Source: DASSFZ01 sp035292585
GTDB taxonomy: Bacteria; Chloroflexota; Anaerolineae; Fen-1058
Length of the DNA: 64,000 nucleotides
Assembly (NCBI GenBank): GCA_035292585.1
Contig: DATDPU010000001.1
Span: 1 to 64,000, forward strand
Reading direction: 5' to 3'
Under the pieces are notes generated by a model, which was given only the letters and a program-made list of their open reading frames with translations, ran no database searches and was not told the DNA's origin. Positions 45,230-54,003 of this stretch are shown here, one piece after another. Every line of letters starts with the position of its first letter. The first letter of the stretch is position 1. The translations under genes and the position numbers were made by a program.

Positions 45230-46315
45230 CTACGCGGCTGCCAGACCCCTGCGCGCATTGCGTTTGATCTGTTCGATGTGCTCATCCGTCACCGCGCGTT
45301 CAAATGAACGGAACCCACCTAACTTAAAGCCGTGCCGCCGCGCAATCTCGTCGATGGTCTCGACCTGCGCGACGCTCAGGTCTTTGCCCAAGGTGTAGGA
45401 TTCGTAACGGCCCTCCAGCGCCAGCGCCATCGTCTCGGCCATGCAGGCATACGCCCGCTTGAGCGGGAAGCCGAAGTTGAAGTGAAAGTCGACCGCGCCC
45501 GGCGCCTCGACCATGCCGCCCTCGATCACCAGCACGTCGTCGCGCTCCTCGACGACTTTGCGCGACACATCGCGCGGACGCGCCACATCACACACGACCG
45601 CGCCCGGCTTGAGGTGCTGCGGCTGGATGATCGCGCCGCCCGCCGACGAGACGGCCAGGATCACGTCGGCCTGCCGGATCGCGGCGAGGTCCGTGCTGAC
45701 CTGTATTTCCGCCCCAGCCGTTTCGCACCGCGCCCGGACTTGCGCTAACCGATCGGGCCGCTTGCCGATCAAGAGCAACTGCGGGACGCTGCGCGCCAAC
45801 AACTCGGCGCTAACCGCGCCGATCGCGCCGGTTGCGCCGACGACGGCCGCCGTCGCCTTGCTCAAATCGATCTCCATGCGCCGCGCCGCTTCGCGGACCG
45901 CCTGGTTCGCAATCGACACCGTGTACGAATCGCCGGTGGTGACCGGCACATCGACCTGGCGGCTGATGGTCAGCCCCGCATCGCCGATCACCGAGGTGAA
46001 CGCGCCCAAGCCCACCAGCCGCGCGCCTTTGCTCTGCGCCAATTTAACGGTCTTGACGATCTTGCGGTAGACCGTCTGCACCGGCAGCGTCAGCATCCGC
46101 TGCACGGTGAACGGGCAGGCCACGAACCAGCCTTCGATCTCTTGCGCGTTGGCCGCCGAGCGCGCGCCGGTGATGTGCGAGATATACACCGGCGGGAAGA
46201 AGCGCGACAGGAAGTTAATCGCCGGCACCGGCAGCACCCGGCCCAGGCGTGGGAACTTGCGCTGCACGTCGCGCTTGGGATCGATCGGGTGGATGATGAA
46301 CGCAAAGTTGTTCAT
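45230..46315 (-). CDS. Long-chain acyl-ACP reductase-like oxidoreductase
   Basis: The 361-residue protein resembles cyanobacterial acyl-ACP reductase (AAR), which makes fatty aldehydes from acyl-ACP with NADPH. Shared elements are VGLGAFTSVIGDAGL, the TTGDSYTV segment, the cofactor loop VVGATGAIG (158-166), VIEGGMVE, and YACMAETMALALEGRYESYTLG with C291 at the position of AAR's catalytic Cys. The N-terminal 120 residues are more divergent. No aldehyde-deformylating oxygenase is nearby, so alkane production is not implied; fatty aldehyde, alcohol, wax or ether-lipid formation is possible. Its ATG overlaps the stop of the upstream beta-helix gene (ATGA). Confidence 0.8.
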   Translation of the reverse strand: MNNFAFIIHPIDPKRDVQRKFPRLGRVLPVPAINFLSRFFPPVYISHITGARSAANAQEIEGWFVACPFTVQRMLTLPVQTVYRKIVKTVKLAQSKGARLVGLGAFTSVIGDAGLTISRQVDVPVTTGDSYTVSIANQAVREAARRMEIDLSKATAAVVGATGAIGAVSAELLARSVPQLLLIGKRPDRLAQVRARCETAGAEIQVSTDLAAIRQADVILAVSSAGGAIIQPQHLKPGAVVCDVARPRDVSRKVVEERDDVLVIEGGMVEAPGAVDFHFNFGFPLKRAYACMAETMALALEGRYESYTLGKDLSVAQVETIDEIARRHGFKLGGFRSFERAVTDEHIEQIKRNARRGLAAA

Positions 46316-47568
46316 GGGGTCGTCGGCCGGTACTGGGCCGGGAACAATTGGTCCGCGCCCGGAATCGCGTGGTGATCGCTCTCTTCGTAAGTGACGCTCT
46401 TGGCAATGACGCGATCCGGCCGGTTGGCGGCCAACATCACATCCGATTCGATCGTACGACCGGGGAAGATCACAAAGCCCGACCCGATGCGGCAATTGTG
46501 CCCGACGCACCCGCCGATCACGGGCATCCCGACTTCTTCGAGCCGATCGTGGTGCATCACCCGAATCGGCTTGGCGACCAGGTTGAAGTCGGTGAAGGTG
46601 TTGCCGGCCCCGATGAACGTATCGCGCCCGATCACGCACATTTGGAGGCAGGTGTTCTGCGCCACCATCGAGTTCTCCATGAGCGTGGTCATGAACATCG
46701 ACGCCCGCCACGGCAGGAAGCAGCCGTCGCCGATCACGCTTAACATCAGCACGCAGCCGTGTGACACGGTGACGTTGTTGCCGATGTGGCAATTGTCGAT
46801 CACCGCGCCCGGCTGGATCACCACGTTGTCGCCGAGCGTCACCGGCCCCAGGATCACGGCCGAGGGATCGATGTGCACGTTGCGGCCCTTCTTGACTAGC
46901 GCCGACGACGACAGGACGTGGCGCCGTTCGACCAACCCGCGCCACAGCACCCGCAGTTTGAAGCGGAGCCTCTCGATCTGCTTTTCGGCGCGCGCGCCCT
47001 CGGCGAATACGCCGAAGGGTGAATTGGCGACGAACAGGTGCGTCCAGTGCTCGATCGATAGGAAGGCGCGCTGCGGCACCTGGAACGTCAAGTCGCCCTG
47101 GTTGGGCGCCATGTAGCGGGGTATGTTGTAATACCCGATCTCGCGCGTCTGGGTATCGATCACCAGCGGGCGGACGTGGTTCTCGCGGCCGAACGGGAAA
47201 TACCACAGGTCGGCCACGTACACGTTGCCCTCGCGCCGGATACCGCTTTGCACGTTCAGCGCGTGCGTCGTGATCGCTTTATCGTTCAGCGCAAACGCGA
47301 CGCGGCACGCCTTATGTTGCTCGCGGGCGCGACGGATGAACTCGTCGATGAAGGAGTGGTCGAAGAACAGGTTATCGCGGTAAACAATCGTCTCGGCGTG
47401 ATCGGCCGGAACCTGCTCCAACGCCTGGACCACACGCTCTTCGCGGGTGTAGGGCGCGAGGGCGTCGCGTTGGGCCAGCCACAAGGGCTTATTCAGCACC
47501 CGCAGTTCGCGCGCCCGCTCGTTGAAGGGTGGAATGAGGCGGGTGTCTTCAATAATATACTTGCGCAT
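46312..47568 (-). CDS. Left-handed beta-helix (hexapeptide repeat) protein
   Basis: The 418-residue protein ends in a hexapeptide-repeat beta-helix (about 245-395): VHIDPSAVILGPVTLGDNVV, IGNNVTVSHGCVLM, IGRDTFIGAGNTFTDFNL. The N-terminal 240 residues look like a divergent nucleotidyltransferase fold (LRVLNKPLWLAQRDALAPYT) as in GlmU-type fusions, but the classical LxGGxGTR loop is absent. Acyl or acetyl transfer to a sugar or lipid is the usual role. It is coupled to the acyl-ACP-reductase-like gene by a four-base overlap, so an acyl-chain substrate is a reasonable guess. I cannot assign a reaction. Confidence 0.78.
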   Translation of the reverse strand: MRKYIIEDTRLIPPFNERARELRVLNKPLWLAQRDALAPYTREERVVQALEQVPADHAETIVYRDNLFFDHSFIDEFIRRAREQHKACRVAFALNDKAITTHALNVQSGIRREGNVYVADLWYFPFGRENHVRPLVIDTQTREIGYYNIPRYMAPNQGDLTFQVPQRAFLSIEHWTHLFVANSPFGVFAEGARAEKQIERLRFKLRVLWRGLVERRHVLSSSALVKKGRNVHIDPSAVILGPVTLGDNVVIQPGAVIDNCHIGNNVTVSHGCVLMLSVIGDGCFLPWRASMFMTTLMENSMVAQNTCLQMCVIGRDTFIGAGNTFTDFNLVAKPIRVMHHDRLEEVGMPVIGGCVGHNCRIGSGFVIFPGRTIESDVMLAANRPDRVIAKSVTYEESDHHAIPGADQLFPAQYRPTTP

Positions 47569-47587
47569 CGAATTAGACGGCCCCGCC

Positions 47588-48373
47588 TCAACTTTTCAAG
47601 AATTCGTATACCGTGTGATGGAAGGCTTCCGGCTCATCCAGCATCACAAAGTGCCGTGAACGATCCATCATCTGCACCTGCGCCCCCTGCACCGACTCGA
47701 CCAACACCCGGCCCTGGTTGGGGTTGACGATGTTGTCGGACTTGCCGTAGATGCCCAGCGCCGGGATACCGAGCTGGTGCAACGGCTGGCGCAGATCGGT
47801 GTAGTGCAAATCGCCGATACTGCGGAAGAACGATTCGACGCTGGTCTTCTCCACGTCGCGCAGGATCATCTTGCGCACCCGCTCCGAATCGCCGAGCGTG
47901 TTGGCGAGGATGACCAGCCTTAACAGCAGCGGCGCGCGCCACACCGTATGCGCGATCCAGTTGATGCCGGCCAGTTTCAAGAAGAAGTTCAACGACCGGC
48001 CATCGATGGGCGAGCCGACGACGACCACCCGCGTCACCCGCTCCGGCTTCTCCAACGCCAGGCGCAACGCCACCGTGCCGCCCATGGAGTGGCCCAGCAC
48101 CGGCGCGCGCAGAATGCCCAGCGTCTCCATGAACTGGTCGACCATCTCGACGTACGACGCCACCCGGAACGGCGGCGTCTTGGCTTTGGCCGACTCGCCG
48201 AACCCCCAGAAATCGAGCGCGTACACTTTGTAGCCGCCGCGCTCGGCCAGCTGAATCATCTCCTCTTGCCACACCCCCCAGGAGTTGATCCAGCCATGGA
48301 GCAGGATCACCGGCCGGCCGCGGCCATAAGCCTCATAGTGAACGATGCCTTGCGAAGTGACGATGGAGCTCAT
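47588..48373 (-). CDS. Alpha/beta-fold hydrolase
   Basis: The 261-residue protein has the alpha/beta-hydrolase core: oxyanion strand VILLHGWINSW, nucleophile elbow GHSMGG, acid region GIYGKSDNIVNPNQG and catalytic His in RSRHFVMLDEPEAF. It is probably an esterase or lipase-like enzyme acting on an ester or thioester. A longer frame upstream overlaps the GTPase gene in another frame and is not real; I start at the ATG at 48373. It is the third gene of an operon with a GTPase, a beta-helix protein and an acyl-ACP-reductase-like enzyme. Confidence 0.9.
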   Translation of the reverse strand: MSSIVTSQGIVHYEAYGRGRPVILLHGWINSWGVWQEEMIQLAERGGYKVYALDFWGFGESAKAKTPPFRVASYVEMVDQFMETLGILRAPVLGHSMGGTVALRLALEKPERVTRVVVVGSPIDGRSLNFFLKLAGINWIAHTVWRAPLLLRLVILANTLGDSERVRKMILRDVEKTSVESFFRSIGDLHYTDLRQPLHQLGIPALGIYGKSDNIVNPNQGRVLVESVQGAQVQMMDRSRHFVMLDEPEAFHHTVYEFLKS

Positions 48374-48401
48374 ACGGAAACGGCGCGCCGGGTCAACGGA
48401 T

Positions 48402-48941
48402 TCAAGTCTGTTCGCGGTCCATCCGCTCCAAAATAGAATACAAGAGTTCGAGCAGCGCGTTCTTGACGCTTTCACGATCCTGGGCCACGCACGGCAAGAC
48501 CTTGATCGAGTGATCGATCTTGAGCGCGATGCGCAAGTCTTCGGGCGACCAGGCGTCTTCGTGATCCTGCTTGTTGGCGGCCACCACGTACGGCGTCGAG
48601 GCGTAGCCCCGGAAGGTATCCAGGATCGAGCGCGCTTCGCGAAAGGTCTCCGGGCGCGAGCTATCGACGACGACGATGAAGCCGAGCATGCCCTCGGATA
48701 GGATTTCCCACATGAAGTCGAAACGCTTTTGGCCGGGTGTGCCAAACAAGTACAGCACCAGATCGTCATCGATCGTGATGCGGCCAAAGTCCATCGCCAC
48801 GGTGGTCGCGTCCTTCACGCGTTCAGCGGCGCTGGAGATTTTTCGTTCGGTGGAAACGACATCGATCTCGCTGATGGTGCGAATGAATTCCGTTTTACCC
48901 GCCGCAAACGGCCCTGTGACGACCATTTTCACTGCCTGCAT
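48402..48941 (-). CDS. Small Ras/MglA-like GTPase
   Basis: The 179-residue protein has the P-loop GPFAAGKT (10-17), a switch II equivalent FGTPGQKRF near 66-74, and the guanine-specificity motif ANKQD near 123. It resembles prokaryotic MglA/CvnD-type GTPases that control polarity or act with roadblock partners. The usual switch II DxxGQ has become FGTPGQ, a feature of the CvnD-like group. The upstream DUF4388 gene probably encodes a partner or effector. Downstream are lipid-type enzymes and the giant kinase in one transcript. The ATG follows AGGAATCCTATGCAGGC-like sequence with AGAGGA nearby. Confidence 0.9.
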   Translation of the reverse strand: MQAVKMVVTGPFAAGKTEFIRTISEIDVVSTERKISSAAERVKDATTVAMDFGRITIDDDLVLYLFGTPGQKRFDFMWEILSEGMLGFIVVVDSSRPETFREARSILDTFRGYASTPYVVAANKQDHEDAWSPEDLRIALKIDHSIKVLPCVAQDRESVKNALLELLYSILERMDREQT

Positions 48942-49001
48942 AGGATTCCTCTCACCCTGGCCCCGACATCGGGGGTGATAAATTCAGCCAGCCGACACGG
49001 T

Positions 49002-49835
49002 CTACTTTCTCTCGAAGAACCTGATCAAGCGCTCGACGACCGGCCGCTTGACGGTGACGGTGACCGGGGCCGGCGCGCTGCCGGGCTGCGCCGCCTGCGC
49101 CGCCTGTTGGAGCGTCAGGCGTTGCGGCGTCACCAGCTCGACCAGACCCGCTTGCAGCATGCCGTAAATGATCTTGCGAATTTGGAAATCGCTCATGTTA
49201 TTGGCTTGAGCGATCTGCCGCATGCTGTTCTTGGGGTTGATAAAGGAGACGACACGCCATTCCTCGACGGAGAGGTTAATGTTGCGCAGACGCGCATCGG
49301 GCCGATCGGTGAAGCGCAACGCCACGTCCAGGTCGGGCAGCTCTTCCCGCAACCGCTCGATCTCCTTGATGCGGCGGCTGCCTTCCATAATCACGTTTTC
49401 CAGATCGACCCGGACTTCGATCCGATCGTTCGGCGGCAACTGGCTGGGTTCGAAGCGGAACGTGCCCTCGGCCCAGGCGAACAGCCGGTACACCACGTCG
49501 AGCACGTAGGCTTTCACGCTCGCCACGATATCGTTTTGCGACAGGTGGCCGGCCTGGATCAACAGCGTGCCCAGCTCGCGATCATTGCGCGCTTCGGGCT
49601 GCTCGTTGATCTTGCTGGCCTGCGCATCGGTCAGCTTGCCGGAGCGTACCAGCATCGACGTAAGCCGGCCATCCTGCCCGCCATACAGGGCGTAGATCAG
49701 CTTGCCTTCCTTAAAGTAGACTTGCGCCGACCCGGTTTTGCTTTCGATGACCAACAGGCCCGTTTTGCGCGCCAGGTTGATCAGATTCAGCAATTGGGTG
49801 GTGCTGAAATCCCGCAAGTTACCCTTCAATGCCAT
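49002..49835 (-). CDS. DUF4388 (PATAN-type) domain protein
   Basis: The 277-residue protein starts MALKGNLRDFSTTQLLNLIN, followed by LIESKTGSAQVYFKEGKLIY in approximate form, the DUF4388/PATAN signature. Middle segments (LGTLLIQAGHLSQNDIVASV, LFAWAEGTFRFEP) are typical of PATAN proteins, and a winged-helix-like C-terminal part (NPKNSMRQIAQANNMSDFQI) follows. PATAN proteins act with GTPases and two-component systems in gliding, polarity and development. It is the first gene of the eight-gene minus-strand operon. Its promoter is near-consensus. Confidence 0.88.
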   Translation of the reverse strand: MALKGNLRDFSTTQLLNLINLARKTGLLVIESKTGSAQVYFKEGKLIYALYGGQDGRLTSMLVRSGKLTDAQASKINEQPEARNDRELGTLLIQAGHLSQNDIVASVKAYVLDVVYRLFAWAEGTFRFEPSQLPPNDRIEVRVDLENVIMEGSRRIKEIERLREELPDLDVALRFTDRPDARLRNINLSVEEWRVVSFINPKNSMRQIAQANNMSDFQIRKIIYGMLQAGLVELVTPQRLTLQQAAQAAQPGSAPAPVTVTVKRPVVERLIRFFERK

Positions 49836-49947
49836 AGTTGCCCACCTTGGTGCTGCGCAATCCCGTGACGAACTTCAGAATTTAGACGGCGATGCGTCCG
49901 TTCAAACCACTTCCACATTGTGCGCATTCCGCTTAGACATCGCGCGC

Positions 49948-49976
49948 ATTATACCTTTACTAAATGCCCTAGTCAA
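49948..49976 (-). promoter_or_regulatory. Near-consensus sigma-70 promoter of the DUF4388-to-kinase operon
   Basis: The minus strand reads TTGACT (49976-49971), a 17-base spacer and a perfect TATAAT (49953-49948). The leader to the DUF4388 start is about 105 bases. Confidence 0.8.
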
Positions 49977-50018
49977 TTTAGGCGCGCGACGGCCCCTCCG
50001 CGCCTGCCTGCGGCCCTA

Positions 50019-50027
50019 TGTTATAAT
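50019..50027 (+). promoter_or_regulatory. Extended -10 promoter for the DUF3048 gene
   Basis: The plus strand reads TGTTATAAT, an exact extended -10, 38 bases before the start codon. No -35 match is seen. It is divergent from the operon promoter at 49948-49976. Confidence 0.6.
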
Positions 50028-50065
50028 CGGTTCCCGATCCCCATTTCGCTCCGGTTGGAGGACCC

Positions 50066-51280
50066 ATGCTCACCTCGCGTCGGGCCATCGGCTTGGCTAT
50101 CGCCGGCAGTCTAGGCTGCCTGACGATTCTATTATCGGGCTGCCAGAACTCGCCCGGCGCGGCGCAGGCGTCCGATCCGACGCGCGCGCCGACGCACACG
50201 CCTCTTCCGCAGATTTTAATCAGTCCCACACCGGCCCGACCGACCCTGCCGCCCGTCACCCCGACGCCGACGGCCGATACGCGCCTGATCACGACGTTCG
50301 CGCCGGATGTCAACCCGCTGACCGGCGAGCAGGTGAGCGACCCGGCTGTTTTGCAACGGCGACCGCTCGCCATCAAGGTCGGCAACTCGAACGAGACGGG
50401 CGTCCGCCCACAATCGGGCGTGAGTCTCGCCGATCTCGTGTTCGAGCACGAGACCGAAGGCCGTATCTCGCGCTGGACGGCGATCTTCCTGACGAACACG
50501 CCGGCGCGGGTCGGTTCCAACCGCTCGTGCCGCATCATCGATGCCGACCTGCCGGCGATGTACAAATCGCTGCTGGCCTGCTCCGGCTTCCATCCGGGCA
50601 CGCGCATGTTTTATATCGAGCTGACCGAGTTTCACACCGAGCACCGGGTCCTCTCGCCCGATTTCGGAGATGGCAGCCCCATGTTCTTCCGCACCGATGC
50701 GCCCGGCTGGCACAACATGTTCGTCGATCCGGCTGCGATCTGGGAGGAGGCCGACGAGCGAGGCATCAATCAACCGCAGGCCCTCGGTGGCATGGTGTTC
50801 TCGACCGCGCCGCTGGAAGCCGGTGAGCCGGCGACGCAGGCGATCATTCCCTATCGGGACGACGCCGAGTGGCGCTACAATCCCACCTCGACGACGTGCA
50901 GCAGCCGCGCCGGTTGTTACCTGCGTTGGAGCGGCGGCGTGGCTCACACCGACGCGCTCAATGGCCAGCAGCTGAGCGCCGCGAACGTCGTCATCGTCTA
51001 CGTCAACCATGTCCAAGATGTGCGCTATCGCGAGGATGTGTCACCCGGCAGTTATTCGATCCAGATTCAAATCTGGAACGATCCCAGCAACCCGGAGCTG
51101 CCCGGTGGGCGCGCGCTAATCCTGCGCGACGGTCAGGTTTTTGAAGGTAAGTGGAGCCGGCCCGGCCGCTTCGCTATGCTGGCGTTCATCGACGCGGCCG
51201 GTGATCCGATTCCGCTGAAACCCGGCATCACCTGGGTCCAGCTGGTGCGCCTAGATGCAAATGTGCAAATCCAGCCGTAA
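50066..51280 (+). CDS. DUF3048 lipoprotein (YerB-like)
   Basis: The 404-residue protein has a lipoprotein signal with lipobox LSGC (Cys26), a Pro/Thr-rich linker (TPARPTLPPVTPTPTADT), and a DUF3048 domain: NPLTGEQVSDPAVLQRRPLA, then IKVGNSNETGVRPQSGVSLA and VGSNRSCRIIDADLPAMYKS. Family members such as YerB are envelope lipoproteins of unknown activity. The ATG follows GGTTGGAGGACCC. It is monocistronic, transcribed away from the signalling operon. Confidence 0.9.
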   Translation: MLTSRRAIGLAIAGSLGCLTILLSGCQNSPGAAQASDPTRAPTHTPLPQILISPTPARPTLPPVTPTPTADTRLITTFAPDVNPLTGEQVSDPAVLQRRPLAIKVGNSNETGVRPQSGVSLADLVFEHETEGRISRWTAIFLTNTPARVGSNRSCRIIDADLPAMYKSLLACSGFHPGTRMFYIELTEFHTEHRVLSPDFGDGSPMFFRTDAPGWHNMFVDPAAIWEEADERGINQPQALGGMVFSTAPLEAGEPATQAIIPYRDDAEWRYNPTSTTCSSRAGCYLRWSGGVAHTDALNGQQLSAANVVIVYVNHVQDVRYREDVSPGSYSIQIQIWNDPSNPELPGGRALILRDGQVFEGKWSRPGRFAMLAFIDAAGDPIPLKPGITWVQLVRLDANVQIQP

Positions 51281-51382
51281 ATTCCCGGTACGGCCTGCCT
51301 TGACAGGGTAACATGGGCAGGCGCGGGTATGGGTTGCAACCCCGTTACAGGTTCGTAAATGAGGGCGGCGCTCCACGGCGTC

Positions 51383-51506
51383 AGAGGCTGTCTGAAAAGT
51401 TGCTCGAAGCCCGCGTCCACATGCGGTGCAGTGCTCCCGTCGCGGGCGTCCACCGCAAGGACGCGGTGGACAGAGCACTGTACTTTGAGGTTTTCAGACA
51501 GCCTCT
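51383..51506. mobile_element. MITE with 16-base perfect terminal inverted repeats
   Basis: AGAGGCTGTCTGAAAA (51383-51398) and TTTTCAGACAGCCTCT (51491-51506) are perfect inverted repeats bounding 124 bases with a GCGTCCACCGC/GCGGTGGAC inner hairpin. There is no transposase ORF. The ends resemble those of bacterial insertion sequences, so it is probably moved in trans. No clear target duplication is visible. The rest of the gap (51281-51617) holds no gene. Confidence 0.8.
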
Positions 51507-51617
51507 CAGCCCACCGGAGTCGCAGCAGGTTTACCGCCGATTTCACACACGCGGCGGTAAGTTGTTTTATTGATTAGAAAGCAGCGACGACGCGAAGGGT
51601 AAAACTGTCGGAGGGGA

Positions 51618-52559
51618 ATGATGAGTCGTAAAGACACGATCGCATTATTGGCGCTGAGCGGCATCTGGGGTTCGTCGTACTTGTTCATCGCCTTCGGCGG
51701 CGAGTCGCTGCCGCCGCTCACGCTGGTCGCGTTCCGGCTGCTGATCGGCGCCGGGGCGTTGCAACTCGTGCTGCGGCTGCGCAATATCCCCGTGCCGCGC
51801 GCGCCGAAGGTGCTGGCGGCCTTAGCCTTCATGGGGTTGATGAACAACATCATCCCCTTCACCTTGATCACGTGGTCCGAAGCGCCTGGTCCGCAGCAAG
51901 TAAACAGCGGGTTGGCGGCGGTGTTGATCGCGGCCGTGCCGATCTTCACCGCGATGATCGCCCACTTTGCCCTGAGAGATGAACGCCTCACGCTGCTGCG
52001 AGTGCTGGGGGTGGTGGTGGGGTTTGCCGGCGTGGTGGTGTTGATGTCGCCGCGCCTGAACGGGATCGGTGGAGAGCAGGGGCTGTTAGGAGCACTGGCG
52101 GTCATCACCGCCGCGCTGGCCTACGGGATCGCCACGATCTTCTCGCGCCGCGTCCTGACCGGCGTCGCGCCGATCGTGCTCGGCGCGGTGCAGATGACCT
52201 GGAGCTCGCTCGCGCTGCTGCCGATCGCGTTTCTGATCGAACGGCCGGTTCTGGCCGACGTGACCACGCGCGCCTGGTTCTCGGTGGCGTGGTTAGGGCT
52301 GCTCGGTTCGGGGCTGGCCTACATCTTTTACTTCGGGCTGATCCGAAGCATCGGCGCGACGCGCACGACAATGGTGACGTACATCTCGCCGATCGTCGCC
52401 GTGATCCTCGGGGCGGTCTTCAACGCCGAGTCGATCCACTGGACATTGATCGGCGGGATGGTCCTGATCATCGGCGGCGCGGTAATCGTCAACCGCAAGT
52501 CCAAGCCAGCCCGTTCAGCCGTCGCAGCAGCTGCTTCACCCGCGCCGAGTGCGCGTTGA
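51618..52559 (+). CDS. EamA/DMT-family transporter
   Basis: The 313-residue membrane protein has about ten hydrophobic segments arranged as two EamA repeats. Typical elements are GIWGSSYLFIAFGGESLPPL near the start, TWSEAPGPQQVNSGLAAVLI in the first repeat and GLLGSGLAYIFYFGLIRSIG in the second. It is a drug/metabolite exporter of unknown substrate. The ATG follows CGGAGGGGAATG. It converges with serS, 26 bases between stops. Its C-terminus is Ala/Ser-rich. Confidence 0.93.
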   Translation: MMSRKDTIALLALSGIWGSSYLFIAFGGESLPPLTLVAFRLLIGAGALQLVLRLRNIPVPRAPKVLAALAFMGLMNNIIPFTLITWSEAPGPQQVNSGLAAVLIAAVPIFTAMIAHFALRDERLTLLRVLGVVVGFAGVVVLMSPRLNGIGGEQGLLGALAVITAALAYGIATIFSRRVLTGVAPIVLGAVQMTWSSLALLPIAFLIERPVLADVTTRAWFSVAWLGLLGSGLAYIFYFGLIRSIGATRTTMVTYISPIVAVILGAVFNAESIHWTLIGGMVLIIGGAVIVNRKSKPARSAVAAAASPAPSAR

Positions 52560-52585
52560 AAGGGTTTCAACCAAAAAACCTTGCC

Positions 52586-53863
52586 CTATCGGATGACCTC
52601 TAAACCACCCAGGTATGGCCGGAGCACTTCCGGGACGACGAGGCTGCCGTCCCTTTGCTGGTAGTTCTCTATCACCGCGATCAGCGTGCGCGGCAGCCCC
52701 AGACCCGAACCGTTCAGCGTGTGGACGAACTCCGGCCTTGCGCCTTTCGCGCGGCGGAACTTGATGCTCGCGCGGCGCGCCTGGAAGTCTTTGAAGTTGC
52801 TGACCGATGAGACTTCCAGCCACTCGCCGACGCCCGGCGCCCACAATTCGACGTCGCACTTGATCGCCGCCGTGAACGATAGATCGCCGGTGACCATCTG
52901 CACCACCCGATGCGGTATCTTCAGCAGCCGACACACTTCCTCGGCGTTGTCGAGCAAGCGGTAGAACTCGTCCAGGCTCGTTTCGGGCGCGCAGAACTTG
53001 ACCATCTCGACCTTGTCGAACTGGTGGCCGCGCTTGATGCCGCGTGTGTCGCGCCCGGCCGACATCGGTTCGCGCCGGAAGCACGCCGTGTAGGCGACGT
53101 GGTTGATCGGCAGCTTGTCGGCGTCGAGAATCTCCTCGCGGTAGATGTTGGTGACCGGCACCTCGGCGGTTGGGATCAGCCACAGGTCGTCGAGCTGATC
53201 GTAATACTGCAACTCGGCGAACTTGGGTAACTGCCCGGTCCCCACCAAACACTCGCGCTTCACCAGGTATGGCGGGTAGACTTCGGTGTAGCCCTGCTGG
53301 AGGTGCACGTCGAGCATCCAGGCGATCAGCGCGCGTTGCAGGCGCGCGCCCGCGCCGGTCAGCAGGTAGAAGCGCGAGCCGCTGATCTTCACGCCGCGCT
53401 CGAAGTCGATGAGGCCCAGCCGCGCGCCCAAGTCCCAGTGTGGCAGCGGCTCGAACCCGAAGTCTTTAGCCTGCTTCGGCTCGCCGACGGTACGGATGAC
53501 GGGGTTCTCGCTCTCGTCTCTGCCAACCGGCACGCTAGGATCGGGGAGGTTGGGGACGGCGAGCATCAAATCGTACAGGTCTTGTTCGATGCGAGCGATG
53601 AGCTTATCAAGGTCCGCGATGCGGTCACCCACTTCGCGCATGCGCTCTTTCTGCGCTTCACGCTCGGCGGCAGCCTTCATCCTGCCGATCTCTTTCGAGA
53701 CCCGATTGCGCTCGGCTTTCAACTCTTCGGACAGCGTCAGCAAGCTGCGCCGCTCGCCGTCGAGCGCCAAAATCCGATCGAGCGGCACGTCCATCGCGCC
53801 GAGAGCCTCCATCGCGGCTTTGACTTCGTCGGGATGCTCGCGGATATAAGCTAGGTCTAACAT
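52586..53863 (-). CDS. serS: Serine-tRNA ligase
   Basis: The 425-residue class II synthetase has the N-terminal coiled-coil arm (residues about 1-105, rich in K/E/R), motif 2 FRREPMSAGRDTRGIKRGHQ with FDKVEMVKF, and motif 3 ending in NGSGLGLPRTLIAVIENYQQ. It charges tRNA-Ser. Length is normal. The ATG follows AGGAGACTCACC. The upstream gap to the DapA-like gene is filled with a CTACTTGT repeat tract. Confidence 0.97.
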   Translation of the reverse strand: MLDLAYIREHPDEVKAAMEALGAMDVPLDRILALDGERRSLLTLSEELKAERNRVSKEIGRMKAAAEREAQKERMREVGDRIADLDKLIARIEQDLYDLMLAVPNLPDPSVPVGRDESENPVIRTVGEPKQAKDFGFEPLPHWDLGARLGLIDFERGVKISGSRFYLLTGAGARLQRALIAWMLDVHLQQGYTEVYPPYLVKRECLVGTGQLPKFAELQYYDQLDDLWLIPTAEVPVTNIYREEILDADKLPINHVAYTACFRREPMSAGRDTRGIKRGHQFDKVEMVKFCAPETSLDEFYRLLDNAEEVCRLLKIPHRVVQMVTGDLSFTAAIKCDVELWAPGVGEWLEVSSVSNFKDFQARRASIKFRRAKGARPEFVHTLNGSGLGLPRTLIAVIENYQQRDGSLVVPEVLRPYLGGLEVIR

Positions 53864-53880
53864 GGTGAGTCTCCTATTCA

Positions 53881-54003
53881 GTACACAGGTAGACCGGTAG
53901 CAGGTATACAGGTGATTGTTTACTTGTCTACTTGTTACCTGTCTACCTTCTACTTGTCTACTTGCTACCTGTCTACCTTCTACTTGTTTACTTGCTACTT
54001 CCC
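53881..54003. repeat. Tandem CTACTTGTCTACCTG repeat tract
   Basis: Units such as TACTTGTCTACTTGTTACCT and CTACCTTCTACTTGTCTACT are iterated across the serS-dapA gap. The tract runs into the 3' end of the DapA-family gene and supplies its last codons (GSSK) and stop. Confidence 0.9.

Noticed and set aside
45230..46315. Alkane biosynthesis locus
   Set aside because: Only an AAR-like gene is present; no aldehyde-deformylating oxygenase is visible in the window.
51383..51506. Intact insertion sequence
   Set aside because: Perfect inverted ends but only 124 bases and no transposase frame.
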